Assembly: GCF_017427025.1 (NCBI RefSeq)
Contig: NZ_JAFLNG010000003.1
Span: 1-39,807, forward strand
Length of the DNA stretch: 39,807 nt
Origin: Streptomyces sp. FH025
GTDB lineage: Bacteria > Actinomycetota > Actinomycetes > Streptomycetales > Streptomycetaceae
Direction of reading: 5' to 3'
Program-made: the position numbers and the translations under genes
Shown here: in pieces, positions 1 through 16,060 of the stretch
Layout of the letters: every line of letters starts with the position of its first letter
Position numbering within the stretch: position 1 is the first letter of the stretch
The notes under the pieces: model-generated
What the model saw: the letters and a program-made list of their open reading frames with translations, nothing else
Database searches by the model: none
Told to the model about the DNA's origin: nothing

Positions 1-3000
1 GTCCAGGGCCTTGCCGAGGGTGTCGCCGAGGTCCAGCACCATGATCGAGTCCATCCCGGCGTCCTCGAAGCCGAGGTCGTGGTCGGCCACCGCGTCGGGC
101 TCGCCCAGGGTCTCGCCGATGAGCACCTGGAGGATCTCCCGCAGCTCCGACTCCCGCTCCTCGTCGGGGAGTTCGACCAGTCGGGCGGAGAGCCACCCGC
201 GCGGTCCGCCGGTTCCGAAGTGGCCGACCCCGCCGCTGTGGGCCTCGGCGGCCGGCTCGGCCGCGGGGGCGGCGGCGGGCCGGGACGGGCCGGCGAGCTC
301 CCGGACCAGCGCCGAGCGCGGGTGGCCGCGCAGCGCCTCCAGGTACTTGGTGACGTCGATGTCCACGGCGAGCAGCCGGGCTCCGGCCGCCGTGGCGGCG
401 TAGCCGAGCAGCGGGGTCGCGGACTCGTCGGTCAGCGGCTCGATGCCGAGTCGGCCGATCGCCTTGCGGGCCGCGTCCGAGGAGGCCATGCCGCCCTTGG
501 CGCTGGGCACCCACGGGCCCCACTCGACGGCGGTGGCGGGGACGCCCTCGGCCCGCAGCGACTCGGCGAGGCCGTTGAGGTAGCCGTTGGCCGCGCCGTA
601 GTTGGTCTGGCCGGCGTTGCCGAGCAGGCCGGCGGCCGAGGAGAAGAGCACGAAGGCGGTCAGCTCGATGTCCTTGACGGCCTCGGCCAGGTGGCGGGCG
701 CCGGCCGCCTTGGCGGCGAACACCTTCTCCCAGTCCTCGGGCGTCAGTTGGTCGAAGGCGCGGTCGGCGGTGGCCCCGGCCAGGTGGAACACCCCGGAGA
801 GCGGGGCGTCCTGGACGGCGGCCGCGACCACGGCCCTGGCCGCGTCGGGGTCGGAGAGGTCGGCGGACACCACCCGGACGGCGGTGCCGGCGGCCCGCAG
901 CCGCTCGATCGTCTCGGTGGCCACCGCGTCGGGGGCCGAGCGGCCGACCAGGGTCACCGCCTCGGCGCCCTGGCGCACGACGGTCTCCAGGACGCTCAGG
1001 CCGAGCGCGCCCAGGCCGCCGCTGATCAGCACCCCGCCGGGCCAGCGCGGCTGCTCCGCGGAGGGCATCGCCGCGGTGAGCCGGGCCAGTCGGGCGCCGT
1101 CGGCGCCGATCGCGAGCCGGGTCTCCGGCAGCCCCTGGTCGAGCAGCAGGGTCAGGCTGCCGGCGAGCCGCTCCGGGGTCCAGCCCTCGCCGAGGGTGAC
1201 CCGCAGCAGCCGGCGCTCGCCGTCCTCGGCCTCCAGGGCCGCGGTCATGCCCCAGAGCGTCTCGCGCACCGGCGCGGCCTCCGGGCCGCCCGCGGCGAGC
1301 ACCGCGTACGGGGTGGTGCGCGGCGCGGCCTTCAGGCTCCCGGCCAGCGACAGCGCGGCGACCAGGGCCGTGCGCTCGTCGCCGGCGCTCGGGCACCGGG
1401 CGTCGACCACCAGCTCGGTGTCGCCGGACACCGCGTCGAGCACCTGGTGGCCCAGGTTCTCGAAGGCCGCGGCGATCCGCCGACCGGGCTCGGCGTCGGC
1501 GCCGAGGACGGTCACCGAACGGCCGGGCTCGCCCCGCCCGTCGAGGTCGGGCTCGGCCATCCAGGTGAGCTCGTAGGCGTGCGGCTGGCCGTCGCGCAGG
1601 CTCTGCCGGAGCATCGCGCGGCGGGCGTTGCGGACCCGGAAGTTCTCGGCGATCAGCAGCGACCGGCCCTCCGGGGTGAACAGGTGCAGTTCGGCGGTGT
1701 CCACCCGGCGCCGCCCGTTGGGCAGCGGGTCGGACTTCAGGACCTTCAGGTGGCCCCAGAGTTCGGACTGCGGCGCGGGCCGCTCGGGGAAGGTGATCCG
1801 GTCCGCCGAGAACGGGATGGCGAGCGTGCCGGCGCTGTGCACCTGGTCGTCCACCATGAAGCCGGCGGTGGACTGGAACACCGAGTCGATCAGGCCCGGG
1901 TAGAGCTCGTAGTCGGTGACGGCGTCGGGGAGTTCGGGCATCCGGTAGCGGACCAGCGCCTCGCCGCCCTCGACCCAGATGTCGGCGATCCAGCGGAAGG
2001 ACGGGCCGAGGTTGTAGCCCAGCGCGCGGAAGTAGTCGTAGAACTGCTCCCCGCTGACGTGCCGGTCGGCCCGGGCGATGAACGCCTTGGTGTCGGGGGC
2101 CGCGGGCCGGGCGCCCATGGTGGGGCAGCCGATCTTGGCGGCCAGGTGCTTCTCCCAGGCGCCGGACTCGGCGTCGAGCAGGCTGTGCAGGCTGACCCCC
2201 GAGCCCTCGCCGCCCTCCTGGTCGACCAGGATCTGCACGTCGTACGACTCGCCGTCCTTGATCACCAGCGGGCGCGGGCAGATCAGGTCCTCGACCGCCA
2301 GGCCCTCTCCCCCGCCCGCGAGCGCGGACAGGATCGCCGCCAGGTGCGAGGAGGCCGGGGTGAGGACGGTGTCCTCGATCCGGTGGTCGGTCAGGTACGG
2401 CGGGAACTCGGCGCTGCGGCGCAGCGCGAAGGCGCGGCCGGTGATCGCCGGGGAGCGCAGCTCCTGGCCCCAGTGGCGCTCCGGGCCGGCCGGGGCGGCG
2501 GGCGCGGACGCGGCGGGGTGCTCGGCCGCGGTGCGGGCCGCCGGGACCCAGTAGCGGGTGTCCGCGAACGGGTAGCGCGGGGCCGGGGCGCGGTGGGCGC
2601 CGGAGGCGGCCTGGACGGCGGCCCAGTTCAGCTCCTGGCCGCGCTCGTACAGGGCCGCGGCGGCGGTGAGCAGCGCGGCGCGGTCGCTGGTGCGGCGGCG
2701 CAGCGACGGGTACGCCCCGCCGTCGGGCACCGTCTCGGCCAGCTGGAGCAGGTTCACCAGGGTGCGGTCCGGGCCGAGTTCGACCAGGACGTCGACGCCG
2801 AGCGCGAGCAGCGTCCGGCCGCTGTCGTGGAAGCGGACCGGGCGGCGCAGGTGGCGCGCCCAGTAGTCGGGGCCGTACGCGCCCTCCTCCAGCACCTCGC
2901 CGGTGACGTTGGAGACCACCGGGATGCCCGGGGTGTGGAAGTCCAGGCCGCGGACGACCTCGGCCAGCGCGTCGGCGGCCGGCTCCACGTAGCGCGAGTG

Positions 3001-6000
3001 CATGGCGACCGAGACCGCCAGCCGCTGGGCGCGGACGCCCTCCTCCTTGGCCCGGCGGACCACCTCGTCGATGCCCTCGGGCGAGCCGGAGACCACCGTC
3101 GAGCGCGGGCCGTTGAGCCCGGCCACGTCGCAGTCGGTGCCGGCCACCAGCTCCTGCGCCCGCTCGGCGGAGGCGGTCAGCGAGAGCATCGCGCCGGGGC
3201 CGGTCGAGGCGATCAGCCGGGCCCGGTGGGCGGCCAGGGTGAGGCCGGCGGTGGCGTCCAGGGCGCCGGCCACCACGGCGGCGGAGATCTCGCCGAGGCT
3301 GTGGCCGGTCACGGCGGCGGGGGTGACGCCCCAGGACTTCCACAGGTCGGCCAGCGCGAGCTCCAGGGCGACGGTCGCCGGCTGCGCGTACTCGATCCGG
3401 TCGATCCGCTGCTCGTCCGGACCGTCCAGGACCAGCTCCCGCAGGCTGACGCCGAGCAGCGGGGTGAGCACGGCGTCGTACCGGTCGAAGGCGGCGCGGA
3501 AGACCGGCTCGGACTCGTACAGCTCCCGGCCCATGCCGAAGTACTGGCTGCCGGAACCGGTGAAGAGGAACGCGACCTTGGGGCCGCGGCCGGCGGAGTC
3601 GACCGGGCCGCCGGTGCCGAGGGCGGTCAGGACCTGCTCCCGGTCGGAGCCCAACAGGGCCCGGCGGAGCGGGAAGTGGGCGCGGCCGGCGCCCGCGGTG
3701 GCGGCCAGGCCGGCCAGCTCCGCGGGGGCCTCGGCGCCCTCGATCCGAGCGGTCCAGGCCTCGGCGACCCGCTCCCAGGCGGCGGCGTCGGGGGCGGACA
3801 GCGGCAGCAGGAACGGCCCCTCGGGCTCGGCCCCGGGCTCGGCCCGGTCCGGCGCCTCGCCGATCACCAGGTGGGCGTTGGTGCCGCTGAAGCCGAAGCC
3901 GGAGACCCCGGCCAGGCGCGGACCGGCGGTGCGCCGCCACGGGGCGAGCGAGTCGACCACCCGCAGGTTCATGGTGTCCCACGGGACGTGCGGGTTGAGC
4001 TCCTCGCAGTGCAGCGAGGCCGGGATCCGGCCGTGCTTGAGGGCCAGGACGAGCTTGAAGACCGAGGCCATGCCGGCCGCGGACTCGGCGTGGCCGAGGT
4101 TGCTCTTCACCGAGCCGACGGCGAGCGGCTCGCCGGGCTTGCGGCCCCGGCCGAGCACCGCCCAGGCGGCGTTCAGCTCGATCGGGTCGCCGAGCGAGGT
4201 GCCGGTGCCGTGCGCCTCCAGGTAGGAGATCTCGGCGGGTTCCACTCCGGCGTCCGCCAGCGCCGCGGTGATGACGGCCTGCTGGGCGGTGCCGTTGGGG
4301 ACGGTCAGGCCCGAGGAGGCGCCGTCCTGGTTGAGGGCGCTGCCGTGGATCACGGCGTGCACCCGGTCGCCGTCGCGCTGGGCGTCGGAGAGCCGCTTGA
4401 GGACCAGGACGCCGCAGCCCTCGGCCCGGACGAAGCCGTTGGCCTCGGCGGAGAAGGTCTTGCAGCGGCCGTCCGGCGAGAGCATGTGCGCCCGGCTCAC
4501 CGCGACCGAGGTCTCGGGCGAGCTGATCACGTTGACGCCGCCGGCCAGCGCCCGGTCGCTCTCGCCGGAGCGCAGCGAGCGCACCGCGAGGTGCAGGGCG
4601 GTCAGCGAGGAGGAGCAGGCGGTGTCCACCGCGAGGGCCGGGCCGTTCAGGCCGAGGGCGAAGGAGATCCGGCCGGCCGCCGCGTTGAGCGCGGTGCCCG
4701 CGGCGAAGTAGGCGTCCAGTCCGGCCAGCCCGGAGGCCTCCAGGTGGCGGGCGTAGTCGGAGTTGCTGATGCCGACGAAGACGCCGGTGCGGGTGCCCTT
4801 GAGGGAGTCCGGCGCGGTGCCGCTGTCCTCCAGGGCGTGCCAGGCGGACTCCAGGAGCAGCCGGTGCTGCGGGTCGAGGCTCTGCGCCTCGCGGCCCGGG
4901 ATGCCGAAGAAGGAGGCGTCGAAGCGGTCGAGGTCGCGGAGGAAGCCGCCCTGGTCGGTGGTGATGGTGCCGGGCTCGGAGTCGGTGGAGCGCAGCCGGT
5001 CGGCGTTCCAGCGGTCGGCCGGGACGGCGCCGACGGCGTCGGTGCCGGTGCGCAGCAGCTCCCACAGCTGGTCGACGTCGTCGGCCCCGGGGAAGCGGCC
5101 GGCCAGGCCGACGATCGCGATCGGCTCGGCGGCGGCGGGCTCGGCCGGGAGCTGCTCCCGGGCCTCGGCCGGGTCGGCGGCCGGACGGGCGGTGGCGGTG
5201 CGGCGGCGCGGGGCGGCGGCCTGCTCGGGCTCGGGGCTGTCGGCGACGCGGCGCACGACGGCCTCGGCCAGTTCGGTGACGGTGGGGTGGTTGAAGACGT
5301 CGGTGATGTCCAGCCGCAGGCCGTAGGCCCGGGACAGCGCGCCGGCCAGGTCCACGGCCGTGATCGAGTCCAGGCCGAGGTCGTAGAAGCCGGTCTTCTC
5401 CGGGACGGCGGCCGGGTCGGCGTGGCCGAGTCCGGCCGCCAGCAGCGCGGCGACCTCGGCGCGGGCGGCGGCGGGCCGGGCGTCGGCGGGCAGGGCCAGC
5501 AGCCTGGTGCGGGCGGGCGCGGCCTCGGCGGCGTCGTCCTGCGGCTCGGCGGTCGGCGGCACCAGCACGTCGAACAGCGGGCGGCGGCGGACGGCCGACA
5601 TGACGGCGACGAAGCGCTCCCAGTCCAGCACGCAGGCCAGGACGTGGGCGGCGGCGTTCGGCGCGGCGGCGGTGAGGGCGGCGGTGCCCTGGGCCGGGGT
5701 GAGGTCCACGATGCCCATCCGGGCCAGCTCGCGGCGCTTGTCCTCGTCGGCCATGCCGTGCAGCTCCCAGGTGCCGAAGGCGACGCTGGTGGCGGGCAGT
5801 CCGGCCGAGGCGCGGTGTGCGGCGAGCGCGTCCAGGCCGCCGTTGGCGGCGGCGTACCCGCCGCGGCCCTCGTTGCCCCACTGCGCGGAGACCGAGGAGG
5901 TCTGGACGAAGAAGTCCAGCGGCCAGTCACGGGCGGCCAGGTGCAGCCACCAGGCGCCGCTGTACTTGCCGCGCAGCGCGGCGGCGAAGTCCTCGGCGCC

Positions 6001-8742
6001 GGCCTCGGCGAGCGCGGCCTGCGGCAGGGTGCCCGCGCCGTGCACGATGCCGCACACCGGCGGCAGTTCCGTCAACGCGCCGAGCGCGTCGGCGAGTTGG
6101 GCCGCCGAGTCGACGTCGGCGGAGCGGTAGTGGACGTCCGCGCCCTGGGCGCGCAGCTCGTCGAGGGCGGCGGTGGCCTCCGCGCCGAGCCGCTCCTGCG
6201 GGGTGCGGCCGACCAGCAGCAGGTGGCGGGCGCCGCGGCGGACGAGGTCGGCCGTCACGGCCCGGCCGATCGCGCCGAGGCCGCCGGTGACGAGGTAGGT
6301 GCCGTCGGCGGTGACGGGCAGCTCCGGGGTCCAGTCGGCGGGCGCCGGCCGCAGTCGGGCGGTCAGGGCCTCGCCGGCGCGGACGGCGGCCGCGTCCTCC
6401 TCGGTGTCGGAGCGGACCAGGCGCAGGGCCGCCAGGGCGTCCTCGGCGGACGGGTCGGCGGGCAGGTCGACGGTGCCGCCCCAGGCGGTGCCCAGCTCCA
6501 GGCCCAGCACCGGGGAGAGCCCGTGCAGCAGGCCGTGGTGGGTGGCCGGGACGCGGTCCTCGGCGAGGATCCGGCGCGCGCCGCGGGTCAGCGCGAACGC
6601 CCGGCCGCCGGGGCCGGCCGCGTGCAGGGCGCGGACGGCGGAGACCGCCGAGGCGAGCAGGGCGGCGCCGGCGCCGGCCGGGTCGGCCGACGGGTCCTCG
6701 GACAGCGGCTCGGCGGAGGGCACGAGGACGAGGTCGACCGGGCCCAGGTCGGCCCGGCCGGTCCAGAAGTTGCGCCAGCCGTGGTCGTCGGCGGGCAGGG
6801 TGCCGTGCGCCCAGCCCGCCGGGAGACCGGCCGGGACGGGGCCGAGCACGGTGCCGGGGCGCTCCGCGCGGCCGGCCAGCAGGGCCAGCAGCTCGGCGTC
6901 GTCGCCGGCCAGCACCAGGTGGCGCCCGCCGTCCTCGGCCGGGGCGGCCGGGATCCAGTCCAGCTCGTACAGCGGGGCGGCGGCCTCGGCGGGCTCGACA
7001 GCAGCGGCTTCGGGGGCATAGGTCTCGCGCTGCCACGGGTAGCCGGGCAGCTCGACCACGGCGCGCGGGAGGTCCACCGGTGCCCAGGTGCGCTCCCGCT
7101 CGGCCAGGGTGACGGCCGGGGTGGGCCGGTCGGCCGCCAGGGAGGCCAGGGCGGTGAGCGCCTCGGCGCGGTCGCCGGCGGCGACGTGGGCGAGGACGGC
7201 CAGCCGGCCGCGGCCCTGGCTGACGGTGTGCGCGAACGCCGGGTAGGCGGCGTCGTCCAGCCCGGTGAGCGCCTCGGCGAGCCGGCCGGCCAGCGCGCGC
7301 AGCGCGGCCGGGGTGGCGGCGGAGAGCTCGAAGCCGGCCGGCTCGACGGCGGGGGTCTCGGCCGGCTCGACGGCGGGGGCCTCGGCCGGCTCGGCCGGGC
7401 CGACGATGACGTGGGCGTTGGTGCCGCTCATGCCGAAGGAGCTGATACCGGCGTAGCGGCCGCTCTCCTCGGTGGACCACGGCCGGCCCTCGGCGCGGAC
7501 CTGGATGTTGGTGCCGTCCAGCGAGATCCGCGGGTTGAGGGTGCGGAAGTGCGTCAGCGGCGGCACCTCGCGGTGCCGCAGGCACAGGATCGCCTTGATC
7601 AGGCCCATGATCCCGGCGGCGGCCTCCTGGTGGCCGAGGTTGGCCTTGACCGAGCCGACGTGCAGCACCGAGCCGCCGTTGCGGCGGCCGAGCGCCTCGA
7701 TCACGGCCTCCATCTCGATCGGGTCGCCGAGCGAGGTGCCGGTGCCGTGCGCCTCCAGCAGGCCGATGTCGGCCGGGCCGAGCTCGGCGTCCGCCAGCGC
7801 GGCCTCGATCAGGGCGATCTGGGAGAGCACGTTGGGCGCGGTGAAGCCGGAGGAGCGGCCGTCCTGGTTGGTCGCGGTGCCGTGCACCACGGCGAGCACC
7901 CGGTCGCCGTCGCGCCGGGCGTCGGCGAGCCGCTTGAGCACGATCAGGCCGGCGCCCTCGCTGCGGACGAAGCCGTTGGCGCGCGCGTCGAAGGCGCGGC
8001 ACAGGCCGTCCGGGGAGAGCGAGCGGGTCTGCTCGATCACCCGGGTGGAGCCGGGCGAGAGCACCAGGTTGACGCCGCCCGCGAGGGCGAGGTCGACCTC
8101 GCCCCGGCGCAGCGCCTGCGCGGCCTGGTGCACGGCGACCAGCGAGGAGGCGCAGGCGGTGTCGACGGCGACGGCCGGGCCGGTCAGTCCGAGCGAGTAG
8201 GCGATCCGGCCGGCCGCGAAGCTGTGGCCGTTGCCGGTGGTCCAGTAGGTGTCCGGGTCGCCGGCCAGCCAGTCCGCGTAGTCCTGGCGGCCGGTGATGC
8301 CGACGTAGGTGCCGACCCGGGTGTCGCCGAGGCCGTTGGGCGCCAGCGCCGCGTGCTCCAGGGCCTCCCAGGCGATCTCCAGCAGCAGACGGTGCTGCGG
8401 GTCGATGGCCCGGGCCTCGCGGGGGCTGATGCCGAAGAAGGCCGCGTCGAAGTCGAGCACGTCGTCCACGAAGCCGCCGCGGTCGGGGAGTTCGGCCCAC
8501 TCGGCGGCGAACGGGCCCATCCGCTCGGCGGGCCGGCGGCGGACGAGGTCGGCGCCGCCGCTGAGGGCCTCCCAGTAGCCGTCGAGGTCCTGGATGCCGC
8601 CGGGCCCCCGCAGCCCGACGCCGATGACGGCGAGGGGCCCGCTGCCGGTGCTCGCGGCCAGTTGCGCCTTGAGGGTCTTGATGGTGTCGAGGGCCCGGGT
8701 CAGTGGTGTGACCGTGCGGGCGGCACCGTCGTTCGATGTCAT
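1..8742 (-). CDS. Type I PKS, two modules: KS-KR-ACP (no AT), then KS-AT-DH-KR-ACP; 3' end off the left edge
   Basis: Bimodular polyketide synthase, 2914 codons visible, open at the left edge. Module 1: KS about residues 35-460 (DTACASS with Cys197, HGTGT near 331), then a linker of about 120 residues ending LPGYPWQRETY, then KR (GGLGAIG near 820, catalytic Ser/Tyr/Asn present) and ACP (GLDS, Ser1126). No AT lies between KS and KR, so loading must come in trans. Module 2: KS about 1206-1630 (Cys1376), AT about 1720-2010 (GHSLGE, Ser1815; specificity motif VAMH at 1912-1915), DH (His near 2120, HxxxDxxxxP; YPGLIDS near 2284), KR (GGLGALG; GQTNYGAAN, Tyr about 2714) and ACP (GMDS, Ser2899). The KRs lack a clear LDD motif, so A-type stereochemistry is possible. 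The start at 8742 has AGGA upstream; an in-frame ATG at 8769 lacks a ribosome site. It lies 54 bp downstream of the preceding PKS gene, in the same operon. The next genes probably continue beyond the window. Confidence 0.97.
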   Translation of the reverse strand, partial: MTSNDGAARTVTPLTRALDTIKTLKAQLAASTGSGPLAVIGVGLRGPGGIQDLDGYWEALSGGADLVRRRPAERMGPFAAEWAELPDRGGFVDDVLDFDAAFFGISPREARAIDPQHRLLLEIAWEALEHAALAPNGLGDTRVGTYVGITGRQDYADWLAGDPDTYWTTGNGHSFAAGRIAYSLGLTGPAVAVDTACASSLVAVHQAAQALRRGEVDLALAGGVNLVLSPGSTRVIEQTRSLSPDGLCRAFDARANGFVRSEGAGLIVLKRLADARRDGDRVLAVVHGTATNQDGRSSGFTAPNVLSQIALIEAALADAELGPADIGLLEAHGTGTSLGDPIEMEAVIEALGRRNGGSVLHVGSVKANLGHQEAAAGIMGLIKAILCLRHREVPPLTHFRTLNPRISLDGTNIQVRAEGRPWSTEESGRYAGISSFGMSGTNAHVIVGPAEPAEAPAVEPAETPAVEPAGFELSAATPAALRALAGRLAEALTGLDDAAYPAFAHTVSQGRGRLAVLAHVAAGDRAEALTALASLAADRPTPAVTLAERERTWAPVDLPRAVVELPGYPWQRETYAPEAAAVEPAEAAAPLYELDWIPAAPAEDGGRHLVLAGDDAELLALLAGRAERPGTVLGPVPAGLPAGWAHGTLPADDHGWRNFWTGRADLGPVDLVLVPSAEPLSEDPSADPAGAGAALLASAVSAVRALHAAGPGGRAFALTRGARRILAEDRVPATHHGLLHGLSPVLGLELGTAWGGTVDLPADPSAEDALAALRLVRSDTEEDAAAVRAGEALTARLRPAPADWTPELPVTADGTYLVTGGLGAIGRAVTADLVRRGARHLLLVGRTPQERLGAEATAALDELRAQGADVHYRSADVDSAAQLADALGALTELPPVCGIVHGAGTLPQAALAEAGAEDFAAALRGKYSGAWWLHLAARDWPLDFFVQTSSVSAQWGNEGRGGYAAANGGLDALAAHRASAGLPATSVAFGTWELHGMADEDKRRELARMGIVDLTPAQGTAALTAAAPNAAAHVLACVLDWERFVAVMSAVRRRPLFDVLVPPTAEPQDDAAEAAPARTRLLALPADARPAAARAEVAALLAAGLGHADPAAVPEKTGFYDLGLDSITAVDLAGALSRAYGLRLDITDVFNHPTVTELAEAVVRRVADSPEPEQAAAPRRRTATARPAADPAEAREQLPAEPAAAEPIAIVGLAGRFPGADDVDQLWELLRTGTDAVGAVPADRWNADRLRSTDSEPGTITTDQGGFLRDLDRFDASFFGIPGREAQSLDPQHRLLLESAWHALEDSGTAPDSLKGTRTGVFVGISNSDYARHLEASGLAGLDAYFAAGTALNAAAGRISFALGLNGPALAVDTACSSSLTALHLAVRSLRSGESDRALAGGVNVISSPETSVAVSRAHMLSPDGRCKTFSAEANGFVRAEGCGVLVLKRLSDAQRDGDRVHAVIHGSALNQDGASSGLTVPNGTAQQAVITAALADAGVEPAEISYLEAHGTGTSLGDPIELNAAWAVLGRGRKPGEPLAVGSVKSNLGHAESAAGMASVFKLVLALKHGRIPASLHCEELNPHVPWDTMNLRVVDSLAPWRRTAGPRLAGVSGFGFSGTNAHLVIGEAPDRAEPGAEPEGPFLLPLSAPDAAAWERVAEAWTARIEGAEAPAELAGLAATAGAGRAHFPLRRALLGSDREQVLTALGTGGPVDSAGRGPKVAFLFTGSGSQYFGMGRELYESEPVFRAAFDRYDAVLTPLLGVSLRELVLDGPDEQRIDRIEYAQPATVALELALADLWKSWGVTPAAVTGHSLGEISAAVVAGALDATAGLTLAAHRARLIASTGPGAMLSLTASAERAQELVAGTDCDVAGLNGPRSTVVSGSPEGIDEVVRRAKEEGVRAQRLAVSVAMHSRYVEPAADALAEVVRGLDFHTPGIPVVSNVTGEVLEEGAYGPDYWARHLRRPVRFHDSGRTLLALGVDVLVELGPDRTLVNLLQLAETVPDGGAYPSLRRRTSDRAALLTAAAALYERGQELNWAAVQAASGAHRAPAPRYPFADTRYWVPAARTAAEHPAASAPAAPAGPERHWGQELRSPAITGRAFALRRSAEFPPYLTDHRIEDTVLTPASSHLAAILSALAGGGEGLAVEDLICPRPLVIKDGESYDVQILVDQEGGEGSGVSLHSLLDAESGAWEKHLAAKIGCPTMGARPAAPDTKAFIARADRHVSGEQFYDYFRALGYNLGPSFRWIADIWVEGGEALVRYRMPELPDAVTDYELYPGLIDSVFQSTAGFMVDDQVHSAGTLAIPFSADRITFPERPAPQSELWGHLKVLKSDPLPNGRRRVDTAELHLFTPEGRSLLIAENFRVRNARRAMLRQSLRDGQPHAYELTWMAEPDLDGRGEPGRSVTVLGADAEPGRRIAAAFENLGHQVLDAVSGDTELVVDARCPSAGDERTALVAALSLAGSLKAAPRTTPYAVLAAGGPEAAPVRETLWGMTAALEAEDGERRLLRVTLGEGWTPERLAGSLTLLLDQGLPETRLAIGADGARLARLTAAMPSAEQPRWPGGVLISGGLGALGLSVLETVVRQGAEAVTLVGRSAPDAVATETIERLRAAGTAVRVVSADLSDPDAARAVVAAAVQDAPLSGVFHLAGATADRAFDQLTPEDWEKVFAAKAAGARHLAEAVKDIELTAFVLFSSAAGLLGNAGQTNYGAANGYLNGLAESLRAEGVPATAVEWGPWVPSAKGGMASSDAARKAIGRLGIEPLTDESATPLLGYAATAAGARLLAVDIDVTKYLEALRGHPRSALVRELAGPSRPAAAPAAEPAAEAHSGGVGHFGTGGPRGWLSARLVELPDEERESELREILQVLIGETLGEPDAVADHDLGFEDAGMDSIMVLDLGDTLGKALD

Positions 8743-8796
8743 CTGGGAGCGTTCCTGTCTCTGCGCCATGGGTGGTTCGGGGGTTGCCTGCACGGT

Positions 8797-15021
<6,225 letters not shown>

Positions 15022-15059
15022 CTCTCTACCTCGGTTGTCGATGGGGGAAGTGCTCGGGG

Positions 15060-15821
15060 TCAGTCCTGTTTCCAGGACTCCAGCCGGTCCTTCACGCGGC
15101 CGAGCACCTCGGAGGCGAGAGCTCCGTCGAGTACGCGGTGGTCGAAGGCGAGCGAGAGGGTGAAGAGCGGCGCGATCACGACGTCGCCGGCCCGGGCGAC
15201 GGGGGTGTCGACGATCCGGCCGATGCCGAAGCCGAGCGTGCCGGAGATCATCGGGTAGATGGCGCGGACCGGTTCGCGCCCCACCGAGGTCACCGAGAAG
15301 GTGCCCTGGAGGGCGGCGCGCTTGACCGGGTCGCGCAGCGCCGCGCGGTAGACCAGGCGGGAGAGCGGCAGCGGCATCCGCTGGAGCTTCAGCATCTGGC
15401 GGTACGGGCCGGCGTCGTCCACCGGCGCGTCCTTGTAGGTGTCGACCACGGCCTGGATCTGCTCGGTGGACTTCGCCCCGGCGTCCGGCACGGTGCCGGA
15501 GACCACGCAGCGCTGGCCGTCCACGGTCTTGTCCAGCAGCACCTTGGCCGAGACCCCGGGGGTGACGGCCAGCCGGGGGCGCAGCGCGCCGCCCTGGAGC
15601 AGGGCGCGCGCGTCCGGGTAGTCGGCGACCACGTCGGCGGCGGCCTTGACCACCATGCTCACGTAGCCGATCCGGCCGTCGGAGGCGGTCCGGGCGTCCC
15701 GCATCAGGGTGGCGTCCACGTCGGTGTCGAGGTACACGTGGCAGGTCCGGCGGGCACCGCCGTGCAGGAAGGTCCAGGTGCCGCGGCGGGCCGCGGGCAG
15801 GTCCCGGAGGACGACGCTCAT
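15060..15821 (-). CDS. 2-oxoacid dehydrogenase E2-type acyltransferase (tetronate O-acetyltransferase type)
   Basis: A 253-aa protein made only of the chloramphenicol-acetyltransferase-like catalytic domain of 2-oxoacid dehydrogenase E2 subunits. There is no lipoyl or peripheral-subunit-binding domain. The catalytic HxxxDG motif is visible at the C-terminus (DHRVLDG, His228, Asp232). In tetronate pathways this family (AbyA4, Agg4) acetylates the hydroxymethyl group of the newly formed tetronate, preparing acetate elimination to an exocyclic methylene. Its start overlaps the ACP stop by 4 bp (ATGA), so the two are translationally coupled. Together with the ACP, FkbH and KSIII genes just upstream it completes the tetronate cassette. 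The elimination enzyme (AbyA5/Agg5) is not seen in the window. Confidence 0.92.
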   Translation of the reverse strand: MSVVLRDLPAARRGTWTFLHGGARRTCHVYLDTDVDATLMRDARTASDGRIGYVSMVVKAAADVVADYPDARALLQGGALRPRLAVTPGVSAKVLLDKTVDGQRCVVSGTVPDAGAKSTEQIQAVVDTYKDAPVDDAGPYRQMLKLQRMPLPLSRLVYRAALRDPVKRAALQGTFSVTSVGREPVRAIYPMISGTLGFGIGRIVDTPVARAGDVVIAPLFTLSLAFDHRVLDGALASEVLGRVKDRLESWKQD

Positions 15822-16060
15822 GCCGCCACCCCGCCCGGGTGGGCGACCAGCGCGGCTATCGCGCCGGCGGTCTCCGCGTCCATGAAGCGGTCGTAGTCCA
15901 GCGGCTGCCCCGTCTCTCGCTCCAGGTAGACCAGGACGCGCATCTGGTTGACCGAGTCCCAGTTCTCCAGGTCGTGGAGCGGGGCGTCGAGGGCGACCTC
16001 CTCGGGCTCCAGGCCGAGCAGCTGCCCGAGGGCCTCGGCGACGATCAGCTCAGCGGACAT
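15818..16060 (-). CDS. Stand-alone acyl carrier protein for the glyceryl unit
   Basis: An 80-aa discrete carrier protein. The phosphopantetheine site is Ser36 in the NWDSVNQ context, where the Trp-Asp-Ser form differs from the GLDS/GMDS of the PKS ACPs nearby. The family role (AbyA3, Agg2, RkF-type) is to carry the D-glyceryl thioester formed by the FkbH-like enzyme and present it to the KSIII that joins it to the polyketide. The gene overlaps the FkbH stop by 11 bp and its own stop overlaps the E2 acyltransferase start, so the four genes are almost certainly co-translated. It would be activated by the Sfp-type transferase at 32.2-33.1 kb. Confidence 0.93.
   Translation of the reverse strand: MSAELIVAEALGQLLGLEPEEVALDAPLHDLENWDSVNQMRVLVYLERETGQPLDYDRFMDAETAGAIAALVAHPGGVAA

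Noticed and set aside
7330..7400. GC-rich repeated PAVEPAE-type segment between KS and KR
   Set aside because: Ordinary Pro/Ala/Glu interdomain linker of a PKS; not a mobile or regulatory repeat.
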